This document shows positions 42,070 to 52,804 of a stretch of DNA of 64,000 bases, piece by piece. Made by a program: the position numbers and the translations under genes. Under the pieces are notes generated by a model. That model did not search any database. It worked only from the letters and a program-made list of their open reading frames with translations, and was not told the DNA's origin. Every line of letters starts with the position of its first letter. Within the stretch, counting starts at the first letter, position 1. Source of the DNA: Oceanimonas smirnovii ATCC BAA-899 (GTDB lineage: Bacteria > Pseudomonadota > Gammaproteobacteria > Enterobacterales > Aeromonadaceae); NCBI RefSeq assembly GCF_000381965.1, contig NZ_KB908466.1:1-64000 (forward strand), given 5' to 3'.

Positions 42070-42104
42070 ACATGGCTTGAAGCCATAAGCTGTCAGCTGT
42101 AAGT
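42070..42104. repeat. Second copy of the AGCTGTCAGCTGTAAG repeat, in the rpsO-pnp spacer
   Basis: AAGCTGTCAGCTGTAAG at 42087-42103 is identical to 34500-34516. It is preceded by the small palindrome ATGGCTTGAAGCCAT (42072-42086). Confidence 0.55.
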
Positions 42105-42225
42105 CAAACAAGTCTACCGCTTCCTGCTTCCCGCTGTTTTCTGTTTGTCATTCTGTCCTTTAAACAGGAATCAAGTATACTGTGCCGGCGTATTAAAGAA
42201 TCAAACAATTAAAGGAATCTACCGC

Positions 42226-44373
42226 GTGAATCCTATCGTAAAGACCTTCCAGTACGGTCAGCATACCGTTACTCTTGAAACCGGCGTGATTGCCCGCCAG
42301 GCCACCGCCGCTGTCATGGCCAGCATCGACGACACTTCCGTGCTGGTGAGTGTGGTTGGCAAGCGTGAAGCCGACGAAAGCCGCGACTTCTTTCCGCTCA
42401 CGGTGAACTACCAGGAGCGTACCTACGCCGCCGGCCGTATTCCCGGCAGCTTCTTCAAGCGTGAAGGCCGCCCCACCGAAGGCGAAACACTGACTGCGCG
42501 TCTGATTGACCGCCCCATTCGTCCGCTGTTTCCCGAAGGATTCAAAAACGAAGTTCAGGTGATTGCCACCGTGGTTTCCGCCAACCCGGAAATTGCCCCG
42601 GACATTATCTCCATGCTGGGCACCTCTGCGGCTCTTGCCATCTCCGGCATTCCCTTCGCCGGCCCCATCGGTGCCGCCCGCGTAGGTTACATGAACGGTG
42701 AATACGTGCTGAACCCCAGCATCAGCGAGCTGAAAGACAGCCAGCTGGATCTGGTGGTGGCCGGTACTGCCGGTGCCGTGCTGATGGTAGAGTCCGAAGC
42801 CTCCGTTCTGCCCGAAGATGTGATGCTGGGTGCCGTTATGTACGGTCACGAGCAGCTGCAAACCGCCGTGAACGCCATAAACGAATTTGCTGCCGAAGTG
42901 GGCACTCAGCCCTGGGACTGGCAGCCCAAAGCCGAAAACGAAGCGCTCAAGGCCAAAATTGCCGAGCTGGCCTCTGCCGAGCTGGGTGAAGCCTATCGCA
43001 TCACCGACAAGACCGCCCGTCGTGACGCTATCTCCGACATCAAGGCCAAGGTTCAGGCTGCCATTCTGACCGACACCCCGGAAGCGGAAATCAAGGATAT
43101 TCAGGAGCTGCTGGGCAAGCTGGAAAAAACCATTGTGCGTGGTCGTGTGGTACGCGGTGAGCCCCGCATCGACGGCCGTGAGCCCGATATGATCCGCGCC
43201 CTGAACGTGGCCACCGGCCTGCTGCCCCGTGCCCATGGCTCTGCCCTGTTTACCCGTGGTGAAACTCAGGCGCTGGTTGCCGCTACCCTGGGCACAGAGC
43301 GTGATGCTCAGCTGATTGACGAGCTGACCGGTGAGCGCGCCAACCGCTTTATGCTGCACTATAACTTCCCTCCCTACTGTGTGGGCGAGACCGGCATGGT
43401 CGGCAGCCCCAAGCGTCGTGAAATTGGTCATGGCCGTCTGGCCAAGCGCGGCGTTGCCGCCGTGATGCCGAGCCAGGAAGAGTTCCCGTACACAGTGCGT
43501 GTGGTGTCCGAGATCACCGAGTCCAACGGCTCTTCCTCCATGGCGTCTGTGTGTGGTACTTCACTGGCCCTGATGGACGCCGGTGTGCCGATCAAGGCGT
43601 CGGTGGCCGGTATCGCCATGGGTCTGGTAAAAGAAGAAGAAGGCTTTGTGGTACTGTCCGACATTCTGGGTGATGAAGACCACCTGGGCGACATGGACTT
43701 CAAGGTGGCCGGTACCAACGAGGGTGTGACTGCCCTGCAGATGGACATCAAGATCGAAGGCATCACCAAAGAGATCATGGAAGTGGCCCTGAAGCAGGCC
43801 CGCAATGCTCGTCTGCACATTCTGAAAGTGATGGATGAAGCCCTGCAGGCCCCCCGTGCCGATATCTCCGACTTTGCCCCGCGCATTCACACCATCAAGA
43901 TCAACCCCGAGAAGATCCGTGATGTGATTGGCAAGGGCGGCGCTACCATTCGCGCCCTGACCGAAGAAACTGGCACCACCATTGAGCTGGATGACAACGG
44001 CATTGTGAAAATTGCCGCTGTTGACGGTGAAGCCGCCAAACTGGCCATTCACCGCATTGAGCAGCTGACCGCCGAAGTGGAAAGCGGCACCATCTATGAA
44101 GGTCAGGTGGTGCGTCTGGCCGACTTCGGTGCCTTTGTTAACATTCTGCCCGGCAAGGACGGTCTGGTACACATTTCCCAGATCACCGAAGAGCGGGTGA
44201 AAAATGTGTCCGATCACCTGAAAGTGGGTGACAAGGTCAAGGTGAAGGTACTGGAAGTGGACCGTCAGGGTCGCATTCGTCTGTCCATCAAGGAAGCCAA
44301 CAAGCCGGAAGAGGCAGAAGCCGCGCCGGCCGCCGAGGCAACCGAAGAGCCCAAGACCGACAGCGCCGAATAA
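42226..44373 (+). CDS. pnp: Polyribonucleotide nucleotidyltransferase (PNPase)
   Basis: Phosphorolytic 3'-5' exoribonuclease, core of the RNA degradosome. The GTG start at 42226 follows AAAGGA at 9 bases and gives [20 protein letters not shown], aligning with E. coli. Two RNase PH-like domains ([33 protein letters not shown]) are followed by KH ([15 protein letters not shown]) and S1 ([18 protein letters not shown]) domains. Length is 715 residues (E. coli 711). In E. coli the leader is cut by RNase III for autoregulation; the 214-base spacer here leaves room for the same. Confidence 0.98.
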   Translation: MNPIVKTFQYGQHTVTLETGVIARQATAAVMASIDDTSVLVSVVGKREADESRDFFPLTVNYQERTYAAGRIPGSFFKREGRPTEGETLTARLIDRPIRPLFPEGFKNEVQVIATVVSANPEIAPDIISMLGTSAALAISGIPFAGPIGAARVGYMNGEYVLNPSISELKDSQLDLVVAGTAGAVLMVESEASVLPEDVMLGAVMYGHEQLQTAVNAINEFAAEVGTQPWDWQPKAENEALKAKIAELASAELGEAYRITDKTARRDAISDIKAKVQAAILTDTPEAEIKDIQELLGKLEKTIVRGRVVRGEPRIDGREPDMIRALNVATGLLPRAHGSALFTRGETQALVAATLGTERDAQLIDELTGERANRFMLHYNFPPYCVGETGMVGSPKRREIGHGRLAKRGVAAVMPSQEEFPYTVRVVSEITESNGSSSMASVCGTSLALMDAGVPIKASVAGIAMGLVKEEEGFVVLSDILGDEDHLGDMDFKVAGTNEGVTALQMDIKIEGITKEIMEVALKQARNARLHILKVMDEALQAPRADISDFAPRIHTIKINPEKIRDVIGKGGATIRALTEETGTTIELDDNGIVKIAAVDGEAAKLAIHRIEQLTAEVESGTIYEGQVVRLADFGAFVNILPGKDGLVHISQITEERVKNVSDHLKVGDKVKVKVLEVDRQGRIRLSIKEANKPEEAEAAPAAEATEEPKTDSAE

Positions 44374-44391
44374 GCCTGAGCAATAACACCG

Positions 44392-44421
44392 AAAGCCGGG
44401 GAAATTTTCTCCGGCTTTTTT
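44392..44421 (+). terminator. Terminator of pnp
   Basis: AAAGCCGG and CCGGCTTT pair around an A/T-rich loop, followed by T residues. Confidence 0.85.
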
Positions 44422-44507
44422 GTATCTGTTGCCTATGTAAAGCTGCTTGCCAATTGGCAGGCGGCTTTGCACAATGAAACCACTTTCAGCAAAAGGAACC
44501 CATTTTC

Positions 44508-45143
44508 ATGGAGCTGGCAGATTACCGACGTGAATACCTGCAGGGCGGTCTGCGCCGCAATGACCTGCCCGACGCCCCCCTTGCCTTGTTTGAAACCTGG
44601 ATGCAGCAGGCCATTGCTGCCGGTGTGCCCGATCCTACCGCCATGGTAGTGGGCACAGTAGACGAGCAGGGACAGCCTTATCAGCGTATTGTGCTGCTCA
44701 AGCAGGTGGATGAGCAGGGCTTTGTGTTTTACACCAATATGGGCAGCCGCAAGGCCGCACACCTGAACACGAATCCGCGTATCAGCCTGCTGTTTCCCTG
44801 GCACTCACTGGAGCGTCAGGTGCATGTCACCGGCCGGGTGGAAAAGCTCGCCGCCACCGAGGTGATGAAATATTTCTCCAGCCGGCCCAAAGACAGCCAG
44901 ATTGGTGCCTGGGTGTCAAAGCAATCATCCCGCATTTCAGCCCGCGGTCTGCTGGAAGCCAAGTTTCTGGAAATGAAGCAGAAGTTTGCCAGCGGTGAAG
45001 TGCCACTGCCGAGCTTCTGGGGCGGTTTCAGAGTGAAGTTCGACTCGGTGGAATTCTGGCAGGGCGGAGCCAACCGGTTGCATGACCGCTTTATTTATCA
45101 GCGCGAACATGATGGTTGGGTCATTTCCCGCCTGGCACCCTGA
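44508..45143 (+). CDS. pdxH: Pyridoxine/pyridoxamine 5'-phosphate oxidase PdxH
   Basis: FMN enzyme making pyridoxal 5'-phosphate. The 211 residues (E. coli 218) include [54 protein letters not shown] and the C-terminal [13 protein letters not shown] plus ISRLAP. It stands downstream of the pnp terminator with a GNAT gene 17 bases after it. Confidence 0.97.
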   Translation: MELADYRREYLQGGLRRNDLPDAPLALFETWMQQAIAAGVPDPTAMVVGTVDEQGQPYQRIVLLKQVDEQGFVFYTNMGSRKAAHLNTNPRISLLFPWHSLERQVHVTGRVEKLAATEVMKYFSSRPKDSQIGAWVSKQSSRISARGLLEAKFLEMKQKFASGEVPLPSFWGGFRVKFDSVEFWQGGANRLHDRFIYQREHDGWVISRLAP

Positions 45144-45160
45144 ATATGTGAGAGGCTGGC

Positions 45161-45655
45161 ATGCTGATCTGCAGAACCGAGCGTCCCGGTGATGGCGACG
45201 AGATAGACGAGGTGGTGTTTGCCGCCTTTAACCGCCCTGACGAGGCGGATCTGGTGCTGTCCCTGCGCGAGCAGGGGGCCATTACCGTCAGTCAGGTAGC
45301 GGAATACGAGGGGGCCATTATCGGCCACCTGGCCATGAGTCCGGTGCTGGTAAACGGTGAAGACATCGGCTGGCTGGGGCTGGCGCCGGTGAGCGTGTGG
45401 CCCGACTGCCAGAATCAGGGGGTGGGCACCGAGATGATCCGCGAAGCCATTCAGGCCGCCAGCGACTTTGACTGGGCCGGCATAGTGGTGCTGGGCAATC
45501 CGGCCTATTATCAGCGTTTCGGCTTTCGTCCGGCCAGCGAGCTGGGGCTGAGCTGTCCTTATCCTGATGCCGGCGATGCCTTTATGGCACTGGCCTTAAA
45601 GCAGCCTGCACCCACCGGTCTGGTGACCTACCACCCAGCCTTTGAGCAGCTGTAA
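45161..45655 (+). CDS. GNAT-family N-acetyltransferase (YhbS-like)
   Basis: A 164-residue acetyltransferase of the GNAT fold. The acetyl-CoA loop is QNQGVGTEMIREAI, preceded by LGLAPVSVWPD and followed by GNPAYYQRFGFRPASE, the layout of the YhbS group. The substrate is not known. It is probably cotranscribed with pdxH, 17 bases upstream. Its last codons (CAGCTGTAAGAGCTGACAG) resemble the dispersed repeat seen at 34500 and 42087, perhaps by chance. Confidence 0.85.
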   Translation: MLICRTERPGDGDEIDEVVFAAFNRPDEADLVLSLREQGAITVSQVAEYEGAIIGHLAMSPVLVNGEDIGWLGLAPVSVWPDCQNQGVGTEMIREAIQAASDFDWAGIVVLGNPAYYQRFGFRPASELGLSCPYPDAGDAFMALALKQPAPTGLVTYHPAFEQL

Positions 45656-45795
45656 GAGCTGACAGGTATTTCCTGAGACACTCGAAGCTGGCTGACATAG
45701 CTTGCCGGCGAAGTGCAACAGCACTGATACTTCACATTGTGCCCCTTGCAGGGGCATAATACTCACCAACTTTATGCCCCCGTTGCGAGTTTTTC

Positions 45796-46938
45796 ATGCA
45801 CAGCCCACTCAACCTGGATATCGAGCACTTTCTGGCCCACGACTGGCAGCGCAAACCGTGTCTGTTCAAGGCCGCCCTGCCGGGCTTTGAAGACCCCTTA
45901 AGTCCCGACGAGCTGGCCGGCCTGGCGCTGGAGCCCCATATTGAGTCCCGCCGGGTGTGGCGTGAGCAGGAACTCTGGCAGGCGGAAACCGGGCCCTTTG
46001 ACAGCTACGATCATCTGGGGGAAACCGACTGGACCCTGCTGGTGCAGGCGGTGAACCAGTGGCATCCGGGCGTACAGGACCTGGCCGAGCTGTTCCGGTT
46101 TATTCCCGGCTGGCGCTTTGATGATGTGATGGTGAGCTTCTCCACCCCCGGTGGCGGTGTGGGCCCCCATATCGACCAATACGGTGTTTTTATTCTGCAG
46201 GGCAGTGGCAGCCGTCGCTGGCGGGTAGGGGAGCGCCAGAGCCTGCGCGAATTTGCAGCCCACGGTGCTCTGCGCCACTGCGATGACTTTGAAGCAGTGA
46301 TCGACGAAGTGCTGCAGCCCGGCGACATGATTTATATTCCGCCCGGCTGCCCCCACGAGGGCTATGCCGACACACCGGCCATGAACTACTCCATCGGATT
46401 TCGTGCCCCCGACGCCAAAGATCTGTTCTCCGGCTTTGCTGATCATCTGCTGGCTCATGTGGATATTACGCCGCGGTTTGATGATGCCGGCATGGCGGCC
46501 GCCAGCGCTCATGGCCGTCTCGATAGCAGCGTAATGACGCAGGTAAAAGGCCTGATGCAGGAGCTGCTGAACGACGACGCCCGCCTTAATGACTGGTTTG
46601 GCGAAATGATCTCGGAAGCCAGGCATGATCTCGATCTGGAAGTGGCCGAGCCGGCCTACAGTCTGGAAGAACTGGTGCTGCGGCTGGATCATGGTGACCA
46701 TCTCTACCGCCTGGGCGGGGTGCGCTGTTTCTACCATGAAGGCAGCGAGAACGTCTTTTATCTTGACGGTGACCGTTATCAGCTGGCCGAGCCTGATACT
46801 GATGCCATTGCCCTGCTGTGCGATCAGGCTCGCATCTGCGGCCCGGAAGTGGCCTGCCTGAAAGAACCCCGTAATCTGCTCGACTGCCTGCTGCCGCTGG
46901 TGAACCAGGGCTACTGGTATTTTGAGGAAGACGAATAA
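45796..46938 (+). CDS. roxA: 50S ribosomal protein L16 arginine hydroxylase RoxA (YcfD)
   Basis: JmjC-type 2-oxoglutarate/iron oxygenase. E. coli YcfD hydroxylates Arg81 of ribosomal protein L16. The iron ligands fall exactly where they do in E. coli: His125 and Asp127 in GPHIDQYGVF, His187 in GCPHEGYAD. The C-terminal dimerisation and winged-helix parts follow, ending GYWYFEEDE. Length is 380 residues (E. coli 373). Its stop overlaps the start of the next gene (TAATG). It is located beside yjtD and the threonine operon here, unlike in E. coli. Confidence 0.94.
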   Translation: MHSPLNLDIEHFLAHDWQRKPCLFKAALPGFEDPLSPDELAGLALEPHIESRRVWREQELWQAETGPFDSYDHLGETDWTLLVQAVNQWHPGVQDLAELFRFIPGWRFDDVMVSFSTPGGGVGPHIDQYGVFILQGSGSRRWRVGERQSLREFAAHGALRHCDDFEAVIDEVLQPGDMIYIPPGCPHEGYADTPAMNYSIGFRAPDAKDLFSGFADHLLAHVDITPRFDDAGMAAASAHGRLDSSVMTQVKGLMQELLNDDARLNDWFGEMISEARHDLDLEVAEPAYSLEELVLRLDHGDHLYRLGGVRCFYHEGSENVFYLDGDRYQLAEPDTDAIALLCDQARICGPEVACLKEPRNLLDCLLPLVNQGYWYFEEDE

Positions 46939-47642
46939 TGGCGGTGGAGCTTTACTTCGTGCTGGAATCGCCGGCGCGCCCCGAGAACGTGGGGGCTGCC
47001 GCCAGGGCCATGAAGACAATGGGCTTTGAGCGCATGCGGGTGATTAACAGCCGGGTGCATGAGCAGGATGAAGCGGGCTGGGTGGCCCACGGTGCGCAGG
47101 AGATTCTGGCGCAGGCCGAGCATTTTCCCTCCCTGGCCGAGGGGCTGGCCGACATGGATCTGGTGATTGCCACCACGGCCCGCCGGCGTGGCCGCTATCA
47201 GCACTATCTGACGCCCCGTGAGGCGGTGACCCAGATCAATAACAAAGTGGTACACAAGGTCGCCATACTGTTTGGCTGCGAGGAGTCGGGCCTCAGCAAC
47301 GAGCATCTGGCCCAGGCCGATATCATCAGTTACCTGCCGCTCAAGGTGAGCTATCCGTCACTCAATCTGGGTCAGGCCATCATGCTCTATGCCTGGGAGC
47401 TGAGCCAGGGACTGACACCAGAAAGCGCGCAAAAAAACAACGGTCAGACCGAAAGCGCTCAGCTTCGTGTGTTGCAGCAAAAAACAGAGCAATTACTGAG
47501 TAAGGTGGGAGTTTCCCAGCAGGAAAAACTGGCTGAATGGGTTAAAGACCGGTTGCCTGTGCTGGAGCAGCGCGATCTGAACCTGCTGCACCTGCTCTGC
47601 AAGGACCTTGAGCGGGCCCTCAAACCCGGGGAGCCAGGTTGA
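46938..47642 (+). CDS. yjtD: SPOUT-family RNA methyltransferase YjtD (LasT, TrmJ-like)
   Basis: Putative tRNA/rRNA methyltransferase of the TrmH/TrmJ type. Motif 1 is PENVGAAARAMKTMGF, motif 2 FGCEESGLSNEHL, motif 3 SYPSLNLGQAIMLYAWEL, forming the trefoil knot. A C-terminal helical extension contains LEQRDLNLLHLLCKD. Length is 234 residues (E. coli YjtD 228). Its target has not been settled, to my knowledge. It is translationally coupled to roxA by a one-base overlap and lies immediately upstream of thrL, as in E. coli. Confidence 0.9.
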   Translation: MAVELYFVLESPARPENVGAAARAMKTMGFERMRVINSRVHEQDEAGWVAHGAQEILAQAEHFPSLAEGLADMDLVIATTARRRGRYQHYLTPREAVTQINNKVVHKVAILFGCEESGLSNEHLAQADIISYLPLKVSYPSLNLGQAIMLYAWELSQGLTPESAQKNNGQTESAQLRVLQQKTEQLLSKVGVSQQEKLAEWVKDRLPVLEQRDLNLLHLLCKDLERALKPGEPG

Positions 47643-47697
47643 CAAGTCCGCAGCCACAGGGTATTGCTATGCCATTCGTTGTTACAGGTTGTATGTC

Positions 47698-47769
47698 ATG
47701 CTGCACTCCATCCGCACCACCACCATTATTATTACCGGCACCACCATGAGTGGCACCGGGGCGGGCTGA
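47698..47769 (+). CDS. thrL: Threonine operon leader peptide ThrL
   Basis: A 23-codon frame, too short for ordinary gene calling: ATG 47698 to TGA 47769. It contains 7 threonine (all ACC) and 4 isoleucine codons (RTTTIIITGTT in the middle) and ends GTGAG; E. coli ThrL ends GNGAG. AGG stands 9 bases before the ATG. A Rho-independent attenuator follows 30 bases later and thrA after that. Ribosome stalling at Thr or Ile codons would prevent the terminator, so both amino acids feed back on the operon. Confidence 0.93.
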   Translation: MLHSIRTTTIIITGTTMSGTGAG

Positions 47770-47798
47770 TGCGCTGACGACAAACAAAATTTGAATCG

Positions 47799-47834
47799 AA
47801 AAGCCCGTGTCCCCATCAGATACGGGCTTTTTTA
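47799..47834 (+). terminator. Attenuator of the threonine operon
   Basis: AAAAGCCCGT and ACGGGCTTTT form a 10-bp stem around a 13-base loop, followed by TTT. It lies between thrL and thrA. Confidence 0.9.
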
Positions 47835-47855
47835 GTTTTACACAGGGAGTAATGA

Positions 47856-50312
47856 ATGCGAGTCCTGAAATTTGGCGGTACATCGCTGGCAAATGCCGAG
47901 CGGTTCGATACCGTGGCCGATATCGTGGTCAACAATCAGCGCCAGTCCCAGGTGGCACTGGTGTTGTCGGCCCCGGCCAAGGTTACCAATCATCTGGTGG
48001 CCGTGGTGGAGCAGACCATTCGCGGCCTGGAAGCGGCCCCGGTACTGAAAGACATAGAGCAGATCTTTCACGGCATTATCGACGGACTCAAGAGCAAGTA
48101 CGCCGGTCTGGATGACGCTGCTCTCAAGATAACCGTAGAGCGGGAGCTGAACCAGCTGACCCGGCTACTGCAGGGTGTCAGCCTGCTGCAACAGTGCCCC
48201 GACAATATTCAGGCCCGCATTCTCAGCCGGGGCGAAGCCCTGTCCATCGCCACCATGAGCGAGCTGTTGCGCACCCGCGGTGAGCAGGTGGAAGTGATAG
48301 TGCCGCAGGACATGCTGCTGGGTGAAGGCAGTGTGCTGGAAGCGCAGGTTAATATTGAAGTCTCCCGTCAGCGGTTTATCGACAAGGGCCTGCGCAGCGA
48401 CTGCGTCTACCTGATGCCGGGCTTTACCGCCGGTAACGAAAAGGGCGAGACCGTTATTCTCGGCCGTAACGGCTCCGATTATTCTGCCGCTGTCCTGGCT
48501 GCCTGTGTGGGCGCCGAGTGCTGCGAAATCTGGACCGATGTGGACGGCGTGTACAACTGCGATCCGCGCCTGGTGCCCGATGCCAAGCTGCTGCGCCAGC
48601 TGTCCTACAAGGAAGCCATGGAGCTGTCCTATTTCGGTGCCAAGGTACTGCATCCGAAAACCATAGCGCCCATCGCCCAGTTTCATATTCCCTGTCTTAT
48701 CAAGAACACCGGCAATCCCCAGGGCGAAGGCTCGCTGATCGGCCCCGAATGCAGCGACGACGATCTGCAGGTAAAAGGTATTTCCGATCTGGCCGGCATG
48801 ACCATGATCAACATCTCCGGCCCCGGCATGAAGGGCATGGTGGGCATGGCCGGCCGGCTGTTCTCCTGTATTTCCCGCGCCGGTGCCAGCATAGTGCTGA
48901 TCACCCAGAGCTCCTCGGAATACAGTGTCAGCTTCTGTATTCACACCTTTGACAAGCAAAAGGTGCAAAAGGCCATTGCCAACGAATTTGCGCTGGAGTT
49001 CAAAAACAAGCTGCTGGAGCCGCTGGATGTCATCGACGATCTGGCCATTATCTCTCTGGTGGGGGATCGCATGCGTACCGTGCGGGGCGTGTCGGCCCGC
49101 TTCTTTAACTCCCTTGCCGAGGCTTCCATCAATATCGTGGCCATTGCGCAGGGCTCCAGCGAGCGTTCCATCTCGGCGGTGATTGGTAAAGAGAAGGTCA
49201 CCGAAGCGATCAAGGCCTGTCACCAGAACTTTTTCTCCAGCCGCCAGTTTATTGATGTATTCCTGGTAGGCTGTGGCGGCGTGGGCGGCGCTTTGCTGGA
49301 GCAGATCCGCCGGCAGCAGCCGGTGCTGGAAGCGCAGGACATCGGCATTCGGGTAGTGGGTATTGCCAACTCCCGCAAGATGCTGCTGGATCGCAATGGC
49401 ATCAGCCTGAATGACTGGCGTGATCAGCTGGAGCTGGCTCAGGAGAGTTTCAGTCTGGAGCGGGTTACCCGGCTGGTGGAAGACAGCCATCTGATCAACC
49501 CGGTACTGGTGGACTGCACCACCAGTGACGTTATTGCCGATCAGTATGCCGACTTTTTGTCCGCCGGCTTCCATGTGGTTACTCCGAACAAAAAGGCCAA
49601 CACCGCCAGCCTGGACTACTACCGCGAGCTGCGCCGCTCGGCCCGCTCCACCCGCCGCAAGTTTCTGTATGAAACCAACGTGGGCGCGGGTTTGCCGGTG
49701 ATTGAAAACCTGCAGAACCTGATCCGCGCCGGTGATCAGCTCAAGGCCTTTGGCGGCATTCTCTCCGGCTCCCTGTCTTACATCTTTGGCAAACTGGACG
49801 ACGGCATGAGCTTTGCCGAAGCCACTCGTATTGCCCGGGAAAATGGCTTTACCGAGCCGGACCCACGGGATGACCTGAACGGCATGGACGTGGCCCGCAA
49901 GCTGCTGATCCTGGCCCGGGAAGCGGGCATGGAGCTGGATCTCGACGATATCGAGGTGGAGCAGGCGCTGCCGCCGGGCTTTGATGCCAGCGGCGATATC
50001 GAGACCTTTATGGCTCGTCTGCCACAAGCCGATGCCTGGTTTGCCGAGAAAACCGCCGAAGCGGGCGAGGGCAAAGTACTGCGCTATGTGGGTGCCATTG
50101 AGGACGGTAAATGCAAGGTTGTGATCAAGGCCGTGGACGGGGATGATCCCCTGTTCAAGGTGAAAGACGGCGAAAATGCCCTGGCGTTTTACACCCAGTA
50201 TTACCAGCCCATTCCGCTGGTGCTGCGGGGCTATGGTGCCGGTGCCGATGTGACCGCAGCCGGCGTGTTCGCCGACCTGTTGCGCACCCATAACTGGAAG
50301 CAGGAGATTTAA
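47856..50312 (+). CDS. thrA: Bifunctional aspartokinase I / homoserine dehydrogenase I
   Basis: Catalyses steps 1 and 3 of threonine synthesis: phosphorylation of aspartate and reduction of aspartate semialdehyde to homoserine. The kinase domain opens [12 protein letters not shown] and has [15 protein letters not shown]. Two ACT domains (about 315-460) sense threonine. The dehydrogenase domain begins [16 protein letters not shown] near 465, with [12 protein letters not shown] and [17 protein letters not shown]. Length is 818 residues (E. coli 820). The stop is followed without a gap by thrB. Confidence 0.98.
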   Translation: MRVLKFGGTSLANAERFDTVADIVVNNQRQSQVALVLSAPAKVTNHLVAVVEQTIRGLEAAPVLKDIEQIFHGIIDGLKSKYAGLDDAALKITVERELNQLTRLLQGVSLLQQCPDNIQARILSRGEALSIATMSELLRTRGEQVEVIVPQDMLLGEGSVLEAQVNIEVSRQRFIDKGLRSDCVYLMPGFTAGNEKGETVILGRNGSDYSAAVLAACVGAECCEIWTDVDGVYNCDPRLVPDAKLLRQLSYKEAMELSYFGAKVLHPKTIAPIAQFHIPCLIKNTGNPQGEGSLIGPECSDDDLQVKGISDLAGMTMINISGPGMKGMVGMAGRLFSCISRAGASIVLITQSSSEYSVSFCIHTFDKQKVQKAIANEFALEFKNKLLEPLDVIDDLAIISLVGDRMRTVRGVSARFFNSLAEASINIVAIAQGSSERSISAVIGKEKVTEAIKACHQNFFSSRQFIDVFLVGCGGVGGALLEQIRRQQPVLEAQDIGIRVVGIANSRKMLLDRNGISLNDWRDQLELAQESFSLERVTRLVEDSHLINPVLVDCTTSDVIADQYADFLSAGFHVVTPNKKANTASLDYYRELRRSARSTRRKFLYETNVGAGLPVIENLQNLIRAGDQLKAFGGILSGSLSYIFGKLDDGMSFAEATRIARENGFTEPDPRDDLNGMDVARKLLILAREAGMELDLDDIEVEQALPPGFDASGDIETFMARLPQADAWFAEKTAEAGEGKVLRYVGAIEDGKCKVVIKAVDGDDPLFKVKDGENALAFYTQYYQPIPLVLRGYGAGADVTAAGVFADLLRTHNWKQEI

Positions 50313-51269
50313 ATGAGTGTTGTAGCCTATGCGCCGGCCTCTACCGCCAACGTCAGTGTTGGGTTTGATGTGCTGGGGGCTGCGCTGGCCCCCCTCGACG
50401 GCTCCCTGCTGGGAGACCGCGTGCTGGTGGAAAATGCCAGCGGCGAATTTCAGCTCACCAACGCCGGCCCCTATGCCCAAAAGCTGCCGGAAGACCATAC
50501 CCAGAACATCGTTTACGATTGCTGGCTGGCTTATGAACAGGCCCTCGACAAAAAGGGCCTGGCGCGCAAGCCGCTGACCATGACTCTGGAAAAGAACCTG
50601 CCGGTGGGCTCGGGGCTGGGCTCCAGTGCCACCAGCATTGTTGCCGCCTTTGTGGCGCTGAATGCCTTTTATGACAACGCCATGAGCGAGCATGAGCTGA
50701 TGCTGCTGATGGGCGAGCTGGAAGGCCAGATTTCCGGTTCCATCCACTACGACAACGTGGCCCCCTGCCATCTGGGCGGCATGCAGCTGGTGCTGGACGA
50801 AGCCGGCGTGGTCAGCCAGACCCTGCCGTCCTTTGAGGAATGGTACTGGGTGGTGTGCTACCCGGGCATTGCCGTGTCTACCTCTGCCGCCCGGGAAATT
50901 CTGCCGGCCCAGTATCGTCGTCAGGACTGCCTGGAATACGGCCGCCGGCTGGCGGGTTTTGTGCACGCCAGCCACACCGGCCAGGAAAAACTGGCCGCCG
51001 CCATGTTGAAAGACGTGATTGCCGAGCCCTACCGCGCCCAGCTGATCCCGGGCTTTAATGCAGTGCGTGAGCATGCTGCCGCCATGGGCGCATTGGCCAC
51101 CGGCATTTCCGGCAGTGGTCCCACCGTGTTTACGGTGATGAAGGATCTGCATCAGGCAGAGAAACTGCAGGCCTGGCTGGCCGACCACTTTATTCAGAAT
51201 CAGGATGGCTTTTGCCACATTTGCAAACTCGACGCCGAAGGCGCACGAGTCACAGGAACCAGACTATGA
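50313..51269 (+). CDS. thrB: Homoserine kinase ThrB
   Basis: Phosphorylates homoserine. GHMP-kinase fold with the ATP loop [16 protein letters not shown], the N-terminal [17 protein letters not shown] and the C-terminal [11 protein letters not shown]. Length is 318 residues (E. coli 310). It begins directly after the thrA stop and overlaps thrC by 4 bases, so the three genes are translationally coupled. Confidence 0.98.
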   Translation: MSVVAYAPASTANVSVGFDVLGAALAPLDGSLLGDRVLVENASGEFQLTNAGPYAQKLPEDHTQNIVYDCWLAYEQALDKKGLARKPLTMTLEKNLPVGSGLGSSATSIVAAFVALNAFYDNAMSEHELMLLMGELEGQISGSIHYDNVAPCHLGGMQLVLDEAGVVSQTLPSFEEWYWVVCYPGIAVSTSAAREILPAQYRRQDCLEYGRRLAGFVHASHTGQEKLAAAMLKDVIAEPYRAQLIPGFNAVREHAAAMGALATGISGSGPTVFTVMKDLHQAEKLQAWLADHFIQNQDGFCHICKLDAEGARVTGTRL

Positions 51270-52540
51270 AGTTGTACAACATCAAGGATAATGCAGAAAC
51301 CATCAATTTTGCCGGGGCCGTCAAACAGGGTCTGGGCCGCGGCCAGGGCCTGTTCTTTCCGGAGCAGTTAAGCCCGCTGGCCAATGTGGATGCCTTGCTG
51401 GAGCAGCCATTGGTGCCGCGCTCCGTGGCCATTCTGCAGCATCTTATCGGTGACGAGATCCCACAAGACACCCTGACCGCCATGGTGGAGCAGGCCTTTA
51501 CCTTCCCGGCACCGCTGGTGAAGGTGGACGATCACACCTACGCCCTGGAGCTGTTCCACGGCCCGACCCTGGCGTTCAAGGACTTCGGCGGCCGTTTTAT
51601 GGCCCAGTGCCTGGCCACTTTGCGCAGCGACGGCAAGATCACCATTCTGACTGCCACCTCCGGCGACACCGGTGCCGCCGTGGCTCATGCTTTCTATGGT
51701 CTGCCCAATATCGACGTGGTTATTCTGTATCCCGAGGGCAAAATCAGCCCGTTGCAGGAAAAGCTGTTCACTACACTTGGGGGCAACATTCGCACCTTTG
51801 CGGTACAGGGCGACTTCGACGCCTGTCAGGCGCTGGTGAAGCAGGCTTTTGACGATGAAGAGCTGAAGGCCGCCGTGGGTCTGAACTCCGCCAACTCCAT
51901 TAACATCAGCCGGCTGCTGGCCCAGGTGTGCTACTACTTTGAAGCCGTGGCCGAGCTGCCCGCCGAGCAACGTCACAAGGCAGTGATTTCCGTGCCGTCC
52001 GGCAACTTCGGTAACCTGACTGCCGGACTCATCGCCAAGGCCATCGGCCTGCCGGTGAAGCGCTTTGTGGCCGCCACCAACGCCAACGATACGGTGCCGC
52101 GCTATCTGCAAAGCGGGGACTGGGCACCCAACGCCACTGTGGCTACTTTGTCCAACGCCATGGACGTCAGTCGTCCCAACAACTGGCCGCGAGTGGAAGA
52201 GCTGTGCCGGGTCAAGGGCTGGGAGCTGTCTGATATCGCCTCCGGCATGCTCAACGACGAGCAGACCGAAGATGCGCTCAAACGTCTGTTTGCACAGGGT
52301 TACCTGTGCGAGCCCCACGGTGCCATCGCCTGGGATCTGCTTAACAAGGAGCGGGGCAAGGACGAAGTGGGCATTTTTCTGTGTACTGCCCATCCGGCCA
52401 AGTTCAAGGAAAGTGTTGACCGTATTCTGGAGCAGGATGTTGAACTGCCGGGACCACTGGCCAAGCATAATGCCATGGAGTCCCTGTCCGAGACCATTGC
52501 TGCCGATTTCGCCGTGCTGAAAGCGAAAATGATGGGCTGA
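51266..52540 (+). CDS. thrC: Threonine synthase ThrC
   Basis: PLP enzyme converting phosphohomoserine to threonine. The PLP lysine lies in [15 protein letters not shown], and the phosphate-binding regions are [15 protein letters not shown] and [15 protein letters not shown] 51266 (MKLYNIKDN) gives 424 residues (E. coli 428); the longer frame from 51212 is inside thrB and rejected. It ends the operon before a strong terminator. Confidence 0.98.
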   Translation: MKLYNIKDNAETINFAGAVKQGLGRGQGLFFPEQLSPLANVDALLEQPLVPRSVAILQHLIGDEIPQDTLTAMVEQAFTFPAPLVKVDDHTYALELFHGPTLAFKDFGGRFMAQCLATLRSDGKITILTATSGDTGAAVAHAFYGLPNIDVVILYPEGKISPLQEKLFTTLGGNIRTFAVQGDFDACQALVKQAFDDEELKAAVGLNSANSINISRLLAQVCYYFEAVAELPAEQRHKAVISVPSGNFGNLTAGLIAKAIGLPVKRFVAATNANDTVPRYLQSGDWAPNATVATLSNAMDVSRPNNWPRVEELCRVKGWELSDIASGMLNDEQTEDALKRLFAQGYLCEPHGAIAWDLLNKERGKDEVGIFLCTAHPAKFKESVDRILEQDVELPGPLAKHNAMESLSETIAADFAVLKAKMMG

Positions 52541-52560
52541 GGCCAACACCTTTAGTCTGT

Positions 52561-52590
52561 AAAAATGCCGGGCAAGCCCGGCATTTTTTT
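52561..52590 (+). terminator. Terminator of the thr operon
   Basis: AAAAATGCCGGG and CCCGGCATTTTT pair around CAAG, followed by TT. Confidence 0.9.
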
Positions 52591-52629
52591 GCTATTCCCT
52601 AATCCCCATTCCCTATTCCCCTTATTCTT

Positions 52630-52647
52630 TGTAAGCGATCTCTCAAA
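52630..52647 (+). promoter_or_regulatory. Possible GacA/UvrY box upstream of the CsrB-like RNA
   Basis: TGTAAG-N6-CTCAAA compared with the Gac box TGTAAG-N6-CTTACA: first half perfect, second half 4 of 6. It lies about 165 bases before the predicted RNA start, the distance usual for GacA-activated csr/rsm RNA genes. Confidence 0.5.
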
Positions 52648-52770
52648 GCAGTCTGGGAAAAGGCGCTTTTGATATATGGTTTTAGCTGCATCTTTTTATA
52701 AGTATATGAATTTTAATGCTTTTAATTTTAAGGTTGAAATCTGAGCAGTCAGGTTCGTGCCTGGCCTGCA

Positions 52771-52798
52771 TTGCTCCCGGAACAGGGTAAGGTATAGT
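52771..52798 (+). promoter_or_regulatory. Predicted promoter of the CsrB-like RNA
   Basis: TTGCTC, a 16-base spacer and TATAGT. The start would be near 52805. Confidence 0.55.
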
Positions 52799-52804
52799 TA
52801 TTTC

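Noticed and set aside
45734-45760. TGCCCC-TTGCA-GGGGCA hairpin before roxA
   Set aside because: Looks like a stem-loop but no T tract and no upstream gene end within reach fits a terminator; purpose unclear.
48165-51218. 1017-codon frame antisense to thrA-thrB
   Set aside because: Spans two well-supported genes in the opposite direction and has shadow composition.
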